A stretch of DNA of 64,000 bases from WHSW01 sp963828755. GTDB taxonomy: Bacteria > Actinomycetota > Thermoleophilia > Solirubrobacterales > 70-9. Positions 8,624-17,524 of this stretch are shown here, piece by piece. Location: NCBI GenBank assembly GCA_963828755.1, contig CAWHFY010000007.1, forward strand, positions 31,024 through 95,023, written 5' to 3'. The first letter of the stretch is position 1; each line of letters opens with the position of its first letter. The notes beneath the pieces were generated by a model. That model had not been told where the DNA came from. It did not search any database and saw only the letters and a list, made by a program, of their open reading frames with translations. A program made the translations under genes and the position numbers.

Positions 8624-9835
8624 ATGGCCGTAGCGACCGCGACTTATCAGGACATGACCGACGATCAGCAGGCGATCGTCGAGATGGTGCGCAGCTTCGT
8701 CGACAACGAGATCATCCCCGTTGCCGAGGAGTACGACCACGAGGACAAGTTCCCGGAGCCGATCGTCGAGCAGATGAAGGAGCTCGGCCTGTTCGGGGTC
8801 ACGATCCCCGAGGAGTACGGCGGCATGGGGCTCGACCTGTCGACCTACACGCTGATCGTCGAGGAGCTCTCGCGCGGCTGGATCTCGATCTCGGGCGTCG
8901 TCAACACCCACTTCATCGGCTCCTACCTGCTGATGAAGTTCGGCACCGACGAGCAGAAGGACTACTTCCTGCCGAAGATGGCGACCGGCGAGATCCGCGC
9001 CGCCTTCTCGCTCTCCGAGCCGGAGGTCGGGTCCGACGTGCAGGGGATCAAGTCGACCGCGAAGCGAAACGACGCCGGCGACTGGGAGCTCAACGGCCAG
9101 AAGATGTGGGTGACCAACGGGCTCGGCTCCGGGGTCGTCTTCGTGTTGATGAAGACCGATCCGAAGGCCGACCCGCCCTACAAGGGGATGACCTGCTTCA
9201 TCACCGAGAAGGAGCCCTGGAAGGACATCAACGAGGGCGACTTCAAGGGCCTCGAGGTCCCCCCGAAGATCAAGAAGATGGGCTACAAGGGCGTCGAGTC
9301 CACCGAGCTCATCTACGACGGCTACGTCTGCTCGGACGACCGCATCCTCGGCGGGGCCGACGGCGTCGGCGAGGGCTTTCGCCAGATGATGGACGCGCTC
9401 GAGGTCGGCCGCGTGAACGTCGCCGCCCGCGGCGTCGGGATCGCCCAGCGGGCGCTCGAGCTGGCCCTGCGCTACTCGCAGGAGCGCAAGACGTTCGGCA
9501 AGCCGATCGCGGAGCATCAGGCGATCCAGTTCAAGCTCGCTGAGATGGCGACCAAGGTCGAGGCGGCGCGCCTGCTGACTCGCAAGGCGGCGCGGCTCAA
9601 GGACGCGGGCGAGCGCTCCGACCTCGAGGCGGGGATGGCGAAGCTGTTCGCGTCCGAGACCGGCAAGGAGTGCGTCGAGGAGTCGTTCCGGATCCACGGC
9701 GGCTACGGGTACTCGAAGGAGTACGAGATCGAGCGCCTGTATCGCGACGCACCGCTGCTCCTGATCGGCGAGGGAACCTCCGAGATCCAGAAGATGGTGA
9801 TCGGCAAGAAGGTCCTCGCCAGGAACAAGATCTAG
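8624..9835 (+). CDS. Acyl-CoA dehydrogenase
   Basis: 403 aa, standard length. FAD-dependent alpha,beta-dehydrogenation of an acyl-CoA. Seen: LSEPEVGSDVQGIKSTA and KMWVTNGLGSG (FAD contacts), RYSQERKTFGKPIAEHQAIQ, and the C-terminal LIGEGTSEIQKMVIG, with the catalytic glutamate in GEGT in its short/medium-chain position. The ATG at 8624 follows AGGAG by three bases. No electron-transfer flavoprotein genes are nearby. It lies among ethylmalonyl-CoA pathway genes, so methylsuccinyl-CoA is a candidate substrate. However, it lacks the long N-terminal extension of the ~550-aa proteobacterial methylsuccinyl-CoA dehydrogenases, so specificity stays open. Confidence 0.93.
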   Translation: MAVATATYQDMTDDQQAIVEMVRSFVDNEIIPVAEEYDHEDKFPEPIVEQMKELGLFGVTIPEEYGGMGLDLSTYTLIVEELSRGWISISGVVNTHFIGSYLLMKFGTDEQKDYFLPKMATGEIRAAFSLSEPEVGSDVQGIKSTAKRNDAGDWELNGQKMWVTNGLGSGVVFVLMKTDPKADPPYKGMTCFITEKEPWKDINEGDFKGLEVPPKIKKMGYKGVESTELIYDGYVCSDDRILGGADGVGEGFRQMMDALEVGRVNVAARGVGIAQRALELALRYSQERKTFGKPIAEHQAIQFKLAEMATKVEAARLLTRKAARLKDAGERSDLEAGMAKLFASETGKECVEESFRIHGGYGYSKEYEIERLYRDAPLLLIGEGTSEIQKMVIGKKVLARNKI

Positions 9836-9837
9836 GC

Positions 9838-10504
9838 GTGCCCGTAGCCCTCGTCTCCGGGGCGAATCGGGGCATCGGCGCCGAGATCGCCGCGCAGCTG
9901 TCGCGTGATCACGGGTTCACTGTGATCGCCGGTGCGCGCGATCCGTCCGAGGTCGAGGCCGCGGACAACGTGCTCGCGCTCGAGCTCGACGTCACGCGAC
10001 GACGACTCGGTCGGCGCCGCGATCGCCGGAATCGAGGAGAACCCCGGCGAGCTCAACGTGCTGATCAACAACGCCGGCGTGTACGGCGAGCCGACCGGCG
10101 CGGCCGACTACGACCTCGCCACCGCCCACGAGGTGTTCGAGGTCAACCTGTTCGGCGCCTGGCGGTTGGCCCAGGCGGCGCTGCCGCTGCTCCGCGCCAG
10201 CGACTCGCCACGGATCGTCAACGTCTCCAGCGGCGCCGGCCAGCTCGCCGACATGGGCAGCGGCCGCGCTGCCTACCGGCTGTCGAAGGCGGCGCTCAAC
10301 GCGCTCACCCGCACGCTCGCGGCCGAGGAGCCGGCGGTCAAGGTCAACTCGATCTGCCCTGGCTGGGTGCGGACCGACATGGGCGGGTCGTCGGCGAGCC
10401 GCTCGCCGGCCGAGGGGGCCGACAGCGCCGTGTGGCTGGCGACGGCGACCGGCGACGTGCCGACCGGCGGCTTCTTCCGCAACCGCGAGCCGATCCCCTG
10501 GTAG
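9838..10504 (+). CDS. Short-chain dehydrogenase/reductase (frame break)
   Basis: About 222 aa when corrected. NAD(P)-dependent oxidoreductase of the classical SDR family. Seen: the nucleotide motif SGANRGIG near residue 7, NNAGVYG, the catalytic Ser in VNVSSGAGQ, Y-x-x-x-K as YRLSK, and CPGWVRTDMG. An extra base near 9997 (GTCACGCGACGAC) breaks the frame after LELDVT. The GTG start lies two bases after the acyl-CoA dehydrogenase stop, so the two are probably cotranscribed. The substrate is unknown. Confidence 0.87.
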
Positions 10505-10517
10505 AACCCTGGCTGCG

Positions 10518-10883
10518 ATGGCATCGAGCACGCCCGATCTGATCAAGACCGCCGTCGAGGGGCTGCAGGCCGAGGTCCCTGCGCTCGCGCGGCTGAAGCT
10601 GGTGTTCGGCCTCGAGCTCAAGGGGCGCGGCGACGTCCAGCTGTACCGGGTCGAGGTGCCCGGCCCGAAGATCTCGAAGGGGATGGGCGACGACGAGCGC
10701 GTCCATGTCGCGATCCCCCGCGCCGCCTTCAACGAGCTCGCCGCGTCCGGGAAGCTCACCGCCTGGCACGCTGCCTGGGATCACGGCGACATCAAGGTCG
10801 AGGGCGACCCGAACATCCAGAAGCTCGTCGGCCAGGTGATGGCCCACGCGGAGGCCCGCGGACGCCTTCGCAAGGCGCGCTGA
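10518..10883 (+). CDS. SCP2-like sterol/acyl-CoA binding protein, copy 1
   Basis: 121 aa. It resembles the SCP-2 lipid-carrier fold: a helical N-terminus, RLKLVFGLELKGRGDVQLYR as the first strands, VHVAIPRAAFNELAASGKL, and the terminal GDIKVEGDPNIQKLVGQVM, which matches the 'G.lk..Gd' ending of SCP-2 domains. SCP-2 proteins carry hydrophobic ligands such as acyl-CoAs in the cytosol; the ligand here is unknown. It lies seven bases before a clear paralogue in the same orientation, with no signal peptide. Confidence 0.65.
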   Translation: MASSTPDLIKTAVEGLQAEVPALARLKLVFGLELKGRGDVQLYRVEVPGPKISKGMGDDERVHVAIPRAAFNELAASGKLTAWHAAWDHGDIKVEGDPNIQKLVGQVMAHAEARGRLRKAR

Positions 10884-10890
10884 ACCGCCC

Positions 10891-11238
10891 GTGGCCTCGA
10901 CCTCCGACCTGATCGTCGTCGCGGTGCAGCGCTTCGTGGCGGCCGTGCCGGCGTTCGCGAACCTGAAGTTGGTGGTCGGGCTCGAGCTGACCGCCGGAGG
11001 GCTCATGGGTCCGAGCAAGTCCGAGAACTTCCGGATCGAGGTTCCCGGGCCGCAGGTCAGCGGGGGTGCGGCCGACGACGCCCGCCTGCAGCTGACGCTG
11101 CCGAAGCCGATGTTCGACGTACTCGCCGAGGAGGCTGAGCTTGCCGACTGGAGGGACGCCTACTACTACGGGCACCTGAAGGTGGTCGGCGATGGGCGCG
11201 TCAAGCGCCTGCTCGGCAAGGCGATCGACTCCGCCTGA
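10891..11238 (+). CDS. SCP2-like protein, tandem paralogue copy 2
   Basis: 115 aa, GTG start. Its layout matches the preceding gene segment by segment: PAFANLKLVVGLELTAGG, then FRIEVPGPQVSGG, then LQLTLPKPMFDVLAEEAELA, and YYYGHLKVVGDGRVKRLLGKA at the end. An extra seven-residue stretch (GGLMGPS) enters the first hairpin and the C-terminal tail is shorter. The pair is a tandem duplication with clear divergence, so the two probably have different ligands or form a heteromer. Function is inferred only at the SCP2-like fold level. Confidence 0.65.
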   Translation: MASTSDLIVVAVQRFVAAVPAFANLKLVVGLELTAGGLMGPSKSENFRIEVPGPQVSGGAADDARLQLTLPKPMFDVLAEEAELADWRDAYYYGHLKVVGDGRVKRLLGKAIDSA

Positions 11239-11243
11239 CCACC

Positions 11244-12323
11244 GTGGCGGCCCGCGCGCTCGACGGTCCCAGGCTCGCCCGCCTGCGGGCCGCCTCGCAG
11301 CGCCTGCAGCGCCCGACCGCGATCTCGCACCCCGTCGACGTCGTCCGGGCGAGCGGGCCCGTCCAGGCGCAGGAGCCGCGCGCGGCGAAGCTCGCCTTCC
11401 GCGCCCGGGCGCGAGCCGTTACCGCCGCCGACGTCGACCGCGCTCGAACCGAGGAGCGATCGCTGCTGCGCGCCTGGATGATGCGCAAGACGATGCACTT
11501 GATCCCGTCCGAGGACGCGGGCTGGATCGTGCCGCTGTTCGCGCCGACGATCGTCCGCTGGTCGCGCAAGCGGCTGACCGACCTCGGCCTCGACGGCAGC
11601 GGCCAGGATCGGGCGCTGAAGCTCCTCCACGACGCGATCGACGACGACGGGCCGATGACGCGGCCCGAGCTCGGCGAGCGCCTCGAGCGAGCGGGCTTCG
11701 ACATCGGCCAGCAGTTCAAGGTCCATCTGTGGTTGCTAGCGACCCTCGACGGCGAGCTCTGCCTCGGCCCCGACCGCGGTGGTCGCACCTGCCTCGTGCG
11801 CACCTCGGACTGGCTGGGCGAGCTCGAGCGCCGGCCGCGCGACGACTCACTCGCCGAGCTGGCCCGGCGCTACCTGCGCGGCTACGGGCCCGCGGACGAG
11901 CGGGACCTGGCGCGCTGGTCGGGACTGCCGCTGCGCGACACACGGCTCGCGTTCGAGCGGATCGCCTCCGACCTCGAGCCGGCGGCGGGCCTCTTCACCC
12001 TGGGCAGCTCGCCGCGCGCGGCGAGCTCGCCGGTGGTCCGGATGCTGGGGGCGTTCGACAACTACAACCTCGGCTACGTCGATCGCGGGTTCGCGCTGGC
12101 CCCGGAGTTCGAGCGGCGGGTCAACCCCGGGGGCGGGATCGTGCGCCCGTCGATCGTCGTCGACGGGCGCTGCGTCGCGACGTGGGTGTCGAAGCGCGCG
12201 GGCCGGCGGCTCGCGGTGACGATCGAGCCGTTCGCGGCGCTGGCACCCGAGGTCGAGACCGCGATCGAGGCCGAGGTCGTCGATATCGGCCGTTTCGAGG
12301 GCCTCGATGCGACGGTCGCCTGA
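11244..12323 (+). CDS. Winged-helix DNA-binding domain protein (HTH_42 type)
   Basis: 359 aa. It matches the HTH_42 winged-helix family (YcaQ/AlkX-like), in which several winged helices pack together and some members act on damaged or crosslinked DNA. Seen: PTAISHPVDVVRASGPVQAQ at the N-terminus, SLLRAWMMRKTMHLIPSEDA, a central TRPELGERLERAGFD helix-turn-helix, RYLRGYGPADERDLARWSG, and the C-terminal domain MLGAFDNYNLGYVDR. The conserved Q-x-Q/E catalytic motif of the glycosylase branch is QAQEPR here. The starting GTG/ATG choice is loose. It lies five bases after the SCP2-like gene. No other repair genes are adjacent. Confidence 0.75.
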   Translation: MAARALDGPRLARLRAASQRLQRPTAISHPVDVVRASGPVQAQEPRAAKLAFRARARAVTAADVDRARTEERSLLRAWMMRKTMHLIPSEDAGWIVPLFAPTIVRWSRKRLTDLGLDGSGQDRALKLLHDAIDDDGPMTRPELGERLERAGFDIGQQFKVHLWLLATLDGELCLGPDRGGRTCLVRTSDWLGELERRPRDDSLAELARRYLRGYGPADERDLARWSGLPLRDTRLAFERIASDLEPAAGLFTLGSSPRAASSPVVRMLGAFDNYNLGYVDRGFALAPEFERRVNPGGGIVRPSIVVDGRCVATWVSKRAGRRLAVTIEPFAALAPEVETAIEAEVVDIGRFEGLDATVA

Positions 12324-12392
12324 GGGCGTCGGTACGATCCCGCGCCCGGAGGAGGGCTCGAACATGAGACCCAAGGAGACGAACCGAACCCG

Positions 12393-12938
12393 ATGAGCGA
12401 CGCAGACCACAAGCTTTCAACCGACCAGGCGGAGCGCGAGGCATCCGGTGCCCACGCCTATGGCCGCTACCTCGAGGAGTTCGAGGAGGGGGCCGTCTAC
12501 AAGCATTGGCCGGCGAAGACGGTGACCGAGTCCGACGATCACCTCTTCTGCCTGATCACGATGAACCACCACCCGCTGCACCTCAACGACGTCTACGCGT
12601 CCGAGTCGCAGCAGGGCCAGAACGTCGTCGTCGGGCCGCTGGTCTACTCGCTGGCGCTCGGGATGTCGGTCTCCGACGTCTCCGGCAAGGCGATCGCCAA
12701 CCTGGCGACCGAGGAGCTCTCGCACCCGAACCCGGTCTTCCACGGCGACACGCTCTACTGCGAGTCCGAGGTGCTCGAGGTGCGGCCGTCGAAGTCGAAG
12801 CCGGACCGCGGGATCGTCAAGGTCCACACCCGCGTCTACAAGCAGGACAACACGCTGGTCGCCGAGTTCAAGCGCACCGTGCTGATCCCGAAGCGGCCGA
12901 ACGGCCACACGCCGAAGGCCGAGGGCGACGTCGAGTAG
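12393..12938 (+). CDS. MaoC-family hydratase, candidate mesaconyl-CoA hydratase
   Basis: 181 aa, one hotdog domain. MaoC hydratases add water to enoyl-CoAs. Seen: TESDDHLFCLITMNHHPLHL, where the D..H residues match the R-specific hydratase catalytic pair, then GPLVYSLALGMSVSDVSG, FHGDTLYCESEVLEVRPSKS, and a C-terminal strand ending FKRTVLIPK. The 'MN.hPLHL ... HGDTLY' pattern fits the single-domain actinobacterial MaoC proteins usually found with crotonyl-CoA carboxylase and malyl-CoA lyase. Proteobacterial mesaconyl-CoA hydratases are about twice as long. The mesaconyl-CoA role is inferred from that resemblance and from mcl, ecm and ccr in the same window. Confidence 0.85.
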   Translation: MSDADHKLSTDQAEREASGAHAYGRYLEEFEEGAVYKHWPAKTVTESDDHLFCLITMNHHPLHLNDVYASESQQGQNVVVGPLVYSLALGMSVSDVSGKAIANLATEELSHPNPVFHGDTLYCESEVLEVRPSKSKPDRGIVKVHTRVYKQDNTLVAEFKRTVLIPKRPNGHTPKAEGDVE

Positions 12939-12947
12939 GCTCGCGCC

Positions 12948-13487
12948 ATGGAGGCCGCGACGCAGAAGCTCGGCGCCGGCGCCGAGCCGATCGATAGCGC
13001 CGAGTGGCTGCGCGAGTTCGGCGAGCGCTACCTCGGCGCCTGGAACGCCCATGACCCCGACGCGGTCTGCGCGTGCGCGACCGAGGACGTCGTCTGGGTT
13101 GACCCCGCCCTGCCCGAGCCGGCGCAGGGCCACGCCGGGCTGGCCGCGTTCGTGCGCGACTCGTGCACGGCGTTTCCGGACATCGCCTTCGCGGAGCTCG
13201 GCGAGCCGGCGATCTCCACCGACGGCCTCGTCGCCTACGTGCCCTGGCGGATGACCGCTACCAACACCGGCCCGATCGATCCCCCGGGGTTCGCTCCGAC
13301 CGGCAAGGCGGTCTCGATCCCGGGCTTCGACATCTGGCAGTTCCGCGGCGGCCTGATCTGGCGCTACGAGGCGATCTATGACTTCAACCTCGTCACGACC
13401 CAGCTCGGACTCACCCCGCCGCGCGGAGGCTTCGCCGAAAAGGCGCTCGTTCGCGCCCAGCGATTGCGCTCGCGACTTCCGTTCTAG
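12948..13487 (+). CDS. SnoaL-like / NTF2-like protein
   Basis: 179 aa. Seen: WLREFGERYLGAWNAHDPDA, the classic SnoaL opening 'y..aWnahD.da', CACATEDVVWVDPALPEPAQG, a GHAGLAAFVRDSCTAFPDI turn, and a beta-sheet finish with FDIWQFRGGLIWRYEAIYDF. Cyclase, isomerase or hydrolase roles occur in this fold and I cannot choose between them. It begins nine bases after the MaoC gene, so is probably cotranscribed. Its TAG stop overlaps the TAG of the convergent gene within one CTAG tetranucleotide. Confidence 0.82.
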   Translation: MEAATQKLGAGAEPIDSAEWLREFGERYLGAWNAHDPDAVCACATEDVVWVDPALPEPAQGHAGLAAFVRDSCTAFPDIAFAELGEPAISTDGLVAYVPWRMTATNTGPIDPPGFAPTGKAVSIPGFDIWQFRGGLIWRYEAIYDFNLVTTQLGLTPPRGGFAEKALVRAQRLRSRLPF

Positions 13488-14473
13488 ATCAGCTTCGCGA
13501 CGGCTTCGATCGCGGCGTCGAAGTCGGTTCCAGGCAGGCCGCCGATCCCCGGCGATCCCGCGCCGGCGGCCTGATAGCGCCGTACGGCCCCCTGGACCTC
13601 CTCGGCCGAGCCGATCCCGGCGAGCTCGTTGAGCATTCGGTCCGAGAGCCCGGCCTTGGCGCGTTCCAGGTCGCCAGCGGCCATCCCCTCGTCGAACGCG
13701 GCCAGCTCGTCGGCGAAGCCCGATGCCTCGAGCATCGCCCGGTAGAACGGCAGTGAGGCGTAGGGGATCAGGTCCTGGCGCAACGCCGCGCGCGCTGACT
13801 CGGGGTCATCGGTGAGGGCGACCGGGACCGCCGCGACGACGTCGAAGTCATCGAACGTGCGACCGGACGCCTCGACGCCCTCGCGCAGCGCCGGGATCAC
13901 CGTGCTCTCGATGTAGGAGGGGCAGCACAGCCACAGCATCACGCCGTCCGCGAGCTCGCCCGCGAGGCGGATCATGTTGGGAGACAGCGCCGCGACGTAG
14001 ATCGGCAGCTCGGGCCGCGCCGAGTAGCCCATGAACGCGAACTTGGTCGGAAAGAACGCGGAGTCCGGCGGCTCTTCGCCGCGCAGGATCGCCCGCACGC
14101 CGCTCACGTACTCGCGCATCTGGGTGACCGGCTTGACGATCTTCTGGCCGTGCCAGTTCTCGACCGTGACCCGGTGCGAGACGCCGAGCCCGAGCACCAT
14201 GCGCCCGTCCGAATACTCGTCGATCGTCGCGGCGGTCTGCGCCATGGTCGCCGGCGTGCGGCTGAAGATCGGGACGACCCCGGTGCCGAGCCGGATCCGC
14301 TCGGTCGCCGCGGCGTACGCCATCAGCACCGTGAGCGAGTCGCGCCCGGCGATGTGGGTCACATACGCGGCGTCGTAGCCGAGCCGGTCGGCGAGCGCGA
14401 CGCGCTCGACCGTCCTGTCCAGCGAGCGGCCGGGGGAGATGAAGGCGCCGATCCCGGGCACGGGGTGATTCAT
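13484..14473 (-). CDS. LLM class flavin-dependent oxidoreductase, probably F420-dependent
   Basis: 329 aa. A luciferase-like (beta/alpha)8 barrel of the type that uses F420 or FMN. Seen: GAFISPGRSLDRTVERVALAD, LGYDAAYVTHIAGRDSLTVL, IRLGTGVVPIFSRTPATMAQ, DGRMVLGLGVSHRVTVENWHG and the C-terminal helical segment. The SPG...THIAGRDS layout is typical of actinobacterial F420-dependent LLM proteins, and the window carries F420 biosynthesis genes. The ATG at 14473 is preferred over the one at 14488, which would run into the divergent gene starting at 14487. The substrate is unknown. Confidence 0.87.
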   Translation of the reverse strand: MNHPVPGIGAFISPGRSLDRTVERVALADRLGYDAAYVTHIAGRDSLTVLMAYAAATERIRLGTGVVPIFSRTPATMAQTAATIDEYSDGRMVLGLGVSHRVTVENWHGQKIVKPVTQMREYVSGVRAILRGEEPPDSAFFPTKFAFMGYSARPELPIYVAALSPNMIRLAGELADGVMLWLCCPSYIESTVIPALREGVEASGRTFDDFDVVAAVPVALTDDPESARAALRQDLIPYASLPFYRAMLEASGFADELAAFDEGMAAGDLERAKAGLSDRMLNELAGIGSAEEVQGAVRRYQAAGAGSPGIGGLPGTDFDAAIEAVAKLI

Positions 14474-14486
14474 ATACGAATCCACC

Positions 14487-14984
14487 ATGGGCGATGACGG
14501 AGAGGTCGAGATCAGCTCCCCGCTCGCGGCCTCGGCGGCCGCGGTCTGGGCTCGCGCGGTGACCGAGGAGGGCATCAACGACGAGCTCGCGCCGATCCTG
14601 CGGATGACGATGCCGTCCGGGCTGCGGGGCAAGAGCGTCGACACGGTCGAGGTCGGAGCCGAGCTGGGGCGCAGCTGGATTCTGCTCGGGCGGCTGGTGC
14701 CCATCGACTATGACGACCTGAAGCTGGTCGAGCTCGAGCCGGGCCGCCGCTTTCTCGAGCGCTCGCGGACGCTGACGTTCGCGGTCTGGTGCCACGAGCG
14801 CACGATCGAGCCGGAGGGCGAAGGGTCTCGGGTGACGGACCGGCTCGGCTTTGAGCTCAAGCGGGGACTCAGTTGGATTCCCGGGGCGCCGCGGCTAGCG
14901 AGAGCGATCGTTGGCGCGCTGTTCCGCCACCGGCACCGGAGGCTGGCGGCTCGGTTCGGCCCGCCCGGCTCCGGCGAGCGCTAG
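14487..14984 (+). CDS. SRPBCC-like protein
   Basis: 165 aa. It looks like an SRPBCC (START/Bet v1-like) ligand-binding domain: EVEISSPLAASAAAVWARAV opens with the usual 'i.apa..vw..v', the middle has RSWILLGRLVPIDYDDLKLV, and the end has a long amphipathic helix rich in arginine (IVGALFRHRHRRLAARF). Proteins of this fold bind hydrophobic ligands in a deep cavity; no ligand can be named. Its start lies 13 bp from the divergent LLM gene and its stop overlaps the convergent heparinase-like gene. Confidence 0.72.
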   Translation: MGDDGEVEISSPLAASAAAVWARAVTEEGINDELAPILRMTMPSGLRGKSVDTVEVGAELGRSWILLGRLVPIDYDDLKLVELEPGRRFLERSRTLTFAVWCHERTIEPEGEGSRVTDRLGFELKRGLSWIPGAPRLARAIVGALFRHRHRRLAARFGPPGSGER

Positions 14985-16819
14985 TCGGCCGCGACCGTCA
15001 GGCGGCGGCGGTCGCGGGCGACGCTGAGGGCCGAAGTCGCGCCCTCGGCGTCGATGAGCTGCACGGTCGTCGTCGTGCCGGCGGTCGTCGCGTCGGTCGC
15101 GCGGAGCCCGCTCGAGTCGAGGGCGATCGTCAGCGCCCGGGTCTCGGTCGCGCCGCTGTCGGCGAAGGCAAGCGTCCAGCGCGGGTCGAACTCCCGGAAG
15201 TCCGGCGAGGTCAGGCCCTGCAGCGGCGCCGTCTGGCCCCGCGCCTGGGTGCGCGTCGCCGGGCTCTCGCCGCCGGCGTCGTAGATCGCGCCCCCGAACC
15301 CCGGGGCGCTGATCTGGATCGAGGTCTCGTCGCGGTCGCCGAGCTCGATCGCGGGATGCAACTGCAGGTAGCGGGTGTAGGTGTGGGCGACGTCGGAGCG
15401 CACATGGTCGACGATCACCAGCGCCGTCCCGGGGCGGTAGAGGAACAGCCGCTGGTGGTCGACGCCCTGGCCTTCGAGCAACCGATTGCGTCCCTCGATC
15501 GCGTACCAGCCCTCGCCGTCGCCGGCGGCGATCAGCCCCGAGCCGTAGGCGAGGCTCGGGTCGGTGACGGGCGGGCTGACGCCGTCGACGACCAGTCCGG
15601 AGTGGGCGCGATTGGAGATCACGTAGTCGCGGATCTCGCCCGGATCCTTGTGGTAGAGGCCCGTGTCGTTGACGATCGGCACGCCGTGATCGAAGAGCTC
15701 GAAGCTGAGCTCGTCGGCGTGCTTGTGGGTGGTGTTGTGGAAGCCGTCGCTGACCGCCAGGTAGCCGTCGTCGCCGGCGGCGTTCGGCTCGCGCAGGAAC
15801 GCGAACCCGGCGCCGAAAAAGGCGCGCGTCCCCTCGACCTGGCCCTGGGCCCAGTCCGGGACCGGGTCGAGGTTGGAGTCGCCGAACTGCGTCATCTGAC
15901 CGTCAGGACGCACGAACCAGGCGGCGGCAGCGCGCATCTTTTCGCGCAGCCCCTCGAGCTCGGCGTCGGAGCCGAGCACGTTGAGCATCGAGTCCAGCGG
16001 CCGGATGGCGAGGAACTGGTAGGCGGACGAGTGCTCGAGCCAGACGCCCTGCGAGAGCCGGCGGCGCAGGGTCTCCTCGAACCGGTCGCGGGCCAACGCG
16101 CGCCACTGCGGCGACTGCGCCAGCACCGGCAGGAAGCTGGTCAGGCGCGCGAGCCCGAGGTCGACGAATAGCCCGTGGTTGTCGGGCGTGTAGTTGCGCT
16201 TCGCCGCCAGCTCGCGGCCGTGCCGCTCGAGCGAGTCGAGCAGCGCGCGCCGCTGCGCTGCGCTCAGCAGGTCCTCGCAGGCGGCGGCCCGGGCGACGTA
16301 GGCGATGAACGGCGCCCGGTCGCCGACCACCTTGTCCGACCAAGCCTCGGCGGGCGTGTCGGGGTCCTTGATCGGGTTGTGGCGGACCCAGTCGAGAGTG
16401 ATCTCGGTCGCCTCCGCGAGGTCCTCGCCATTGCCTGAGTAGGCGTAGCTGGAGAGCAGCGGGGTGATGAAGCGCAGCTTGTGAAGGTTCTGGCGGTAGC
16501 GCTCGGCGTCGAGCGGATCGGTGTGCCAGTCGATCGACGCCGCCAGCTCGGTCGGCTTCGGGCCGAAGACGTCGAAGGTGCGCTCGCGGGCCGCCGCGAC
16601 CCGGGCCGGGCTGACCGTCGGCAGTTCGATGCTGGTCTGCGAGGGGCACGGCGCGGCGGCGAGCGCCGCGGCGCCGCGGAGGCCGAGCCAGCGGTCGTCG
16701 GGGCCGGATGGCCCGCTGAGCAGGCTCGCGACCGTCAGCACCACGAGCCCCACCGTCGCCGCCGCGAGGCAGTGCATGAGGCGGATGCCGCGCTCGGTGA
16801 TCACGATGCCCCCGCTCAC
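14981..16819 (-). CDS. Heparinase II/III-like protein, exported or membrane-anchored
   Basis: 612 aa from the GTG at 16819 (ATG 16780 is an alternative). N-terminal hydrophobic segment LAAATVGLVVLTVASLL, so probably secreted or anchored. An alpha-helical toroid follows (TYTPDNHGLFVDLGLARL region), then the heparinase II/III beta-sandwich with YLAVSDGFHNTTHKHADELS, where the histidines of the THKHADELSF motif are typical of the family, then VPIVNDTGLYHKD. Members cleave uronic-acid polysaccharides by beta-elimination or process cell-surface glycans. No polysaccharide utilisation genes are adjacent, so the substrate is open. A glycosyltransferase lies 2 kb away. Confidence 0.85.
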   Translation of the reverse strand: MSGGIVITERGIRLMHCLAAATVGLVVLTVASLLSGPSGPDDRWLGLRGAAALAAAPCPSQTSIELPTVSPARVAAARERTFDVFGPKPTELAASIDWHTDPLDAERYRQNLHKLRFITPLLSSYAYSGNGEDLAEATEITLDWVRHNPIKDPDTPAEAWSDKVVGDRAPFIAYVARAAACEDLLSAAQRRALLDSLERHGRELAAKRNYTPDNHGLFVDLGLARLTSFLPVLAQSPQWRALARDRFEETLRRRLSQGVWLEHSSAYQFLAIRPLDSMLNVLGSDAELEGLREKMRAAAAWFVRPDGQMTQFGDSNLDPVPDWAQGQVEGTRAFFGAGFAFLREPNAAGDDGYLAVSDGFHNTTHKHADELSFELFDHGVPIVNDTGLYHKDPGEIRDYVISNRAHSGLVVDGVSPPVTDPSLAYGSGLIAAGDGEGWYAIEGRNRLLEGQGVDHQRLFLYRPGTALVIVDHVRSDVAHTYTRYLQLHPAIELGDRDETSIQISAPGFGGAIYDAGGESPATRTQARGQTAPLQGLTSPDFREFDPRWTLAFADSGATETRALTIALDSSGLRATDATTAGTTTTVQLIDAEGATSALSVARDRRRLTVAAD

Positions 16820-16862
16820 GCCCGCAACCGTAGTCCGAGGCGCCGCTAGCATCGCCCGTCCG

Positions 16863-17516
16863 ATGGCGACCCCCGCGGCGGTGATCTTCGACAACGACGG
16901 CCTGCTGCTCGACACCGAGTCGGTGTGGACGCGGGGCGAGGCCGACCTGTTCCGACAGCGCGGGCGAGAGTTCACGCCCGAGCACAAGCTCGAGCTCATC
17001 GGGACCTCGGCCCAGGAGTGCGGCCGGATCCTCGCGCGGCAGCTCGACGAGCCAGGGCGCGAGCTCGCGCTGGTCGCCGAGCTCGACGAGCTCGTCTTCG
17101 AGGAGCTCGGGCTCGGGGTCGACCCGATGCCTGGCGCGCTCGAGTTGGTGGCGGCGCTGCGCGAGCTCGAGGCCACGATCGGCTTGGTCTCGAACTCGCC
17201 GCTGCGGTTCATCTCCAGGGCGATCGAGCTGGTCGGGCTCGAGGGCGCGTTCGGCGTCGTCGTCAGCGGCCACGAGGTCGCGGCGCCGAAGCCCGCGCCG
17301 GATCCCTATCTGGTCGCCTGCGAGCGGCTCGGCGTCCTCCCCGGGCCTGAGGTGATCGTGCTCGAGGATTCGCCGACCGGCGTCGCCTCTGGCCTCGCCG
17401 CCGGACTCACCGTGCTCGGCGTCCCGTCGCTCGACGGCGTCTCGCTCGACGGCGCCCACGAGATCCACGGCTCGCTCACGGAGCCGGCGCTGCTCGCCCG
17501 CCTCGGGGTCGGCTAG
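16863..17516 (+). CDS. HAD-superfamily phosphatase, beta-phosphoglucomutase-like
   Basis: 217 aa. Seen: the nucleophile motif FDNDGLLLDTE (D-x-D), a helical cap of subclass I, GLVSNSPLRFISRAIELVG (motif II Ser), the lysine in AAPKPAPDPYL (motif III), and VLEDSPTGVASGLAAGL (motif IV acidic pair). This is the beta-phosphoglucomutase/phosphoglycolate phosphatase branch, acting on small sugar phosphates; the exact substrate cannot be told. The ATG at 16863 lies 43 bp from the divergent heparinase-like start. Confidence 0.88.
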   Translation: MATPAAVIFDNDGLLLDTESVWTRGEADLFRQRGREFTPEHKLELIGTSAQECGRILARQLDEPGRELALVAELDELVFEELGLGVDPMPGALELVAALRELEATIGLVSNSPLRFISRAIELVGLEGAFGVVVSGHEVAAPKPAPDPYLVACERLGVLPGPEVIVLEDSPTGVASGLAAGLTVLGVPSLDGVSLDGAHEIHGSLTEPALLARLGVG

Positions 17517-17524
17517 ACCGGCGC

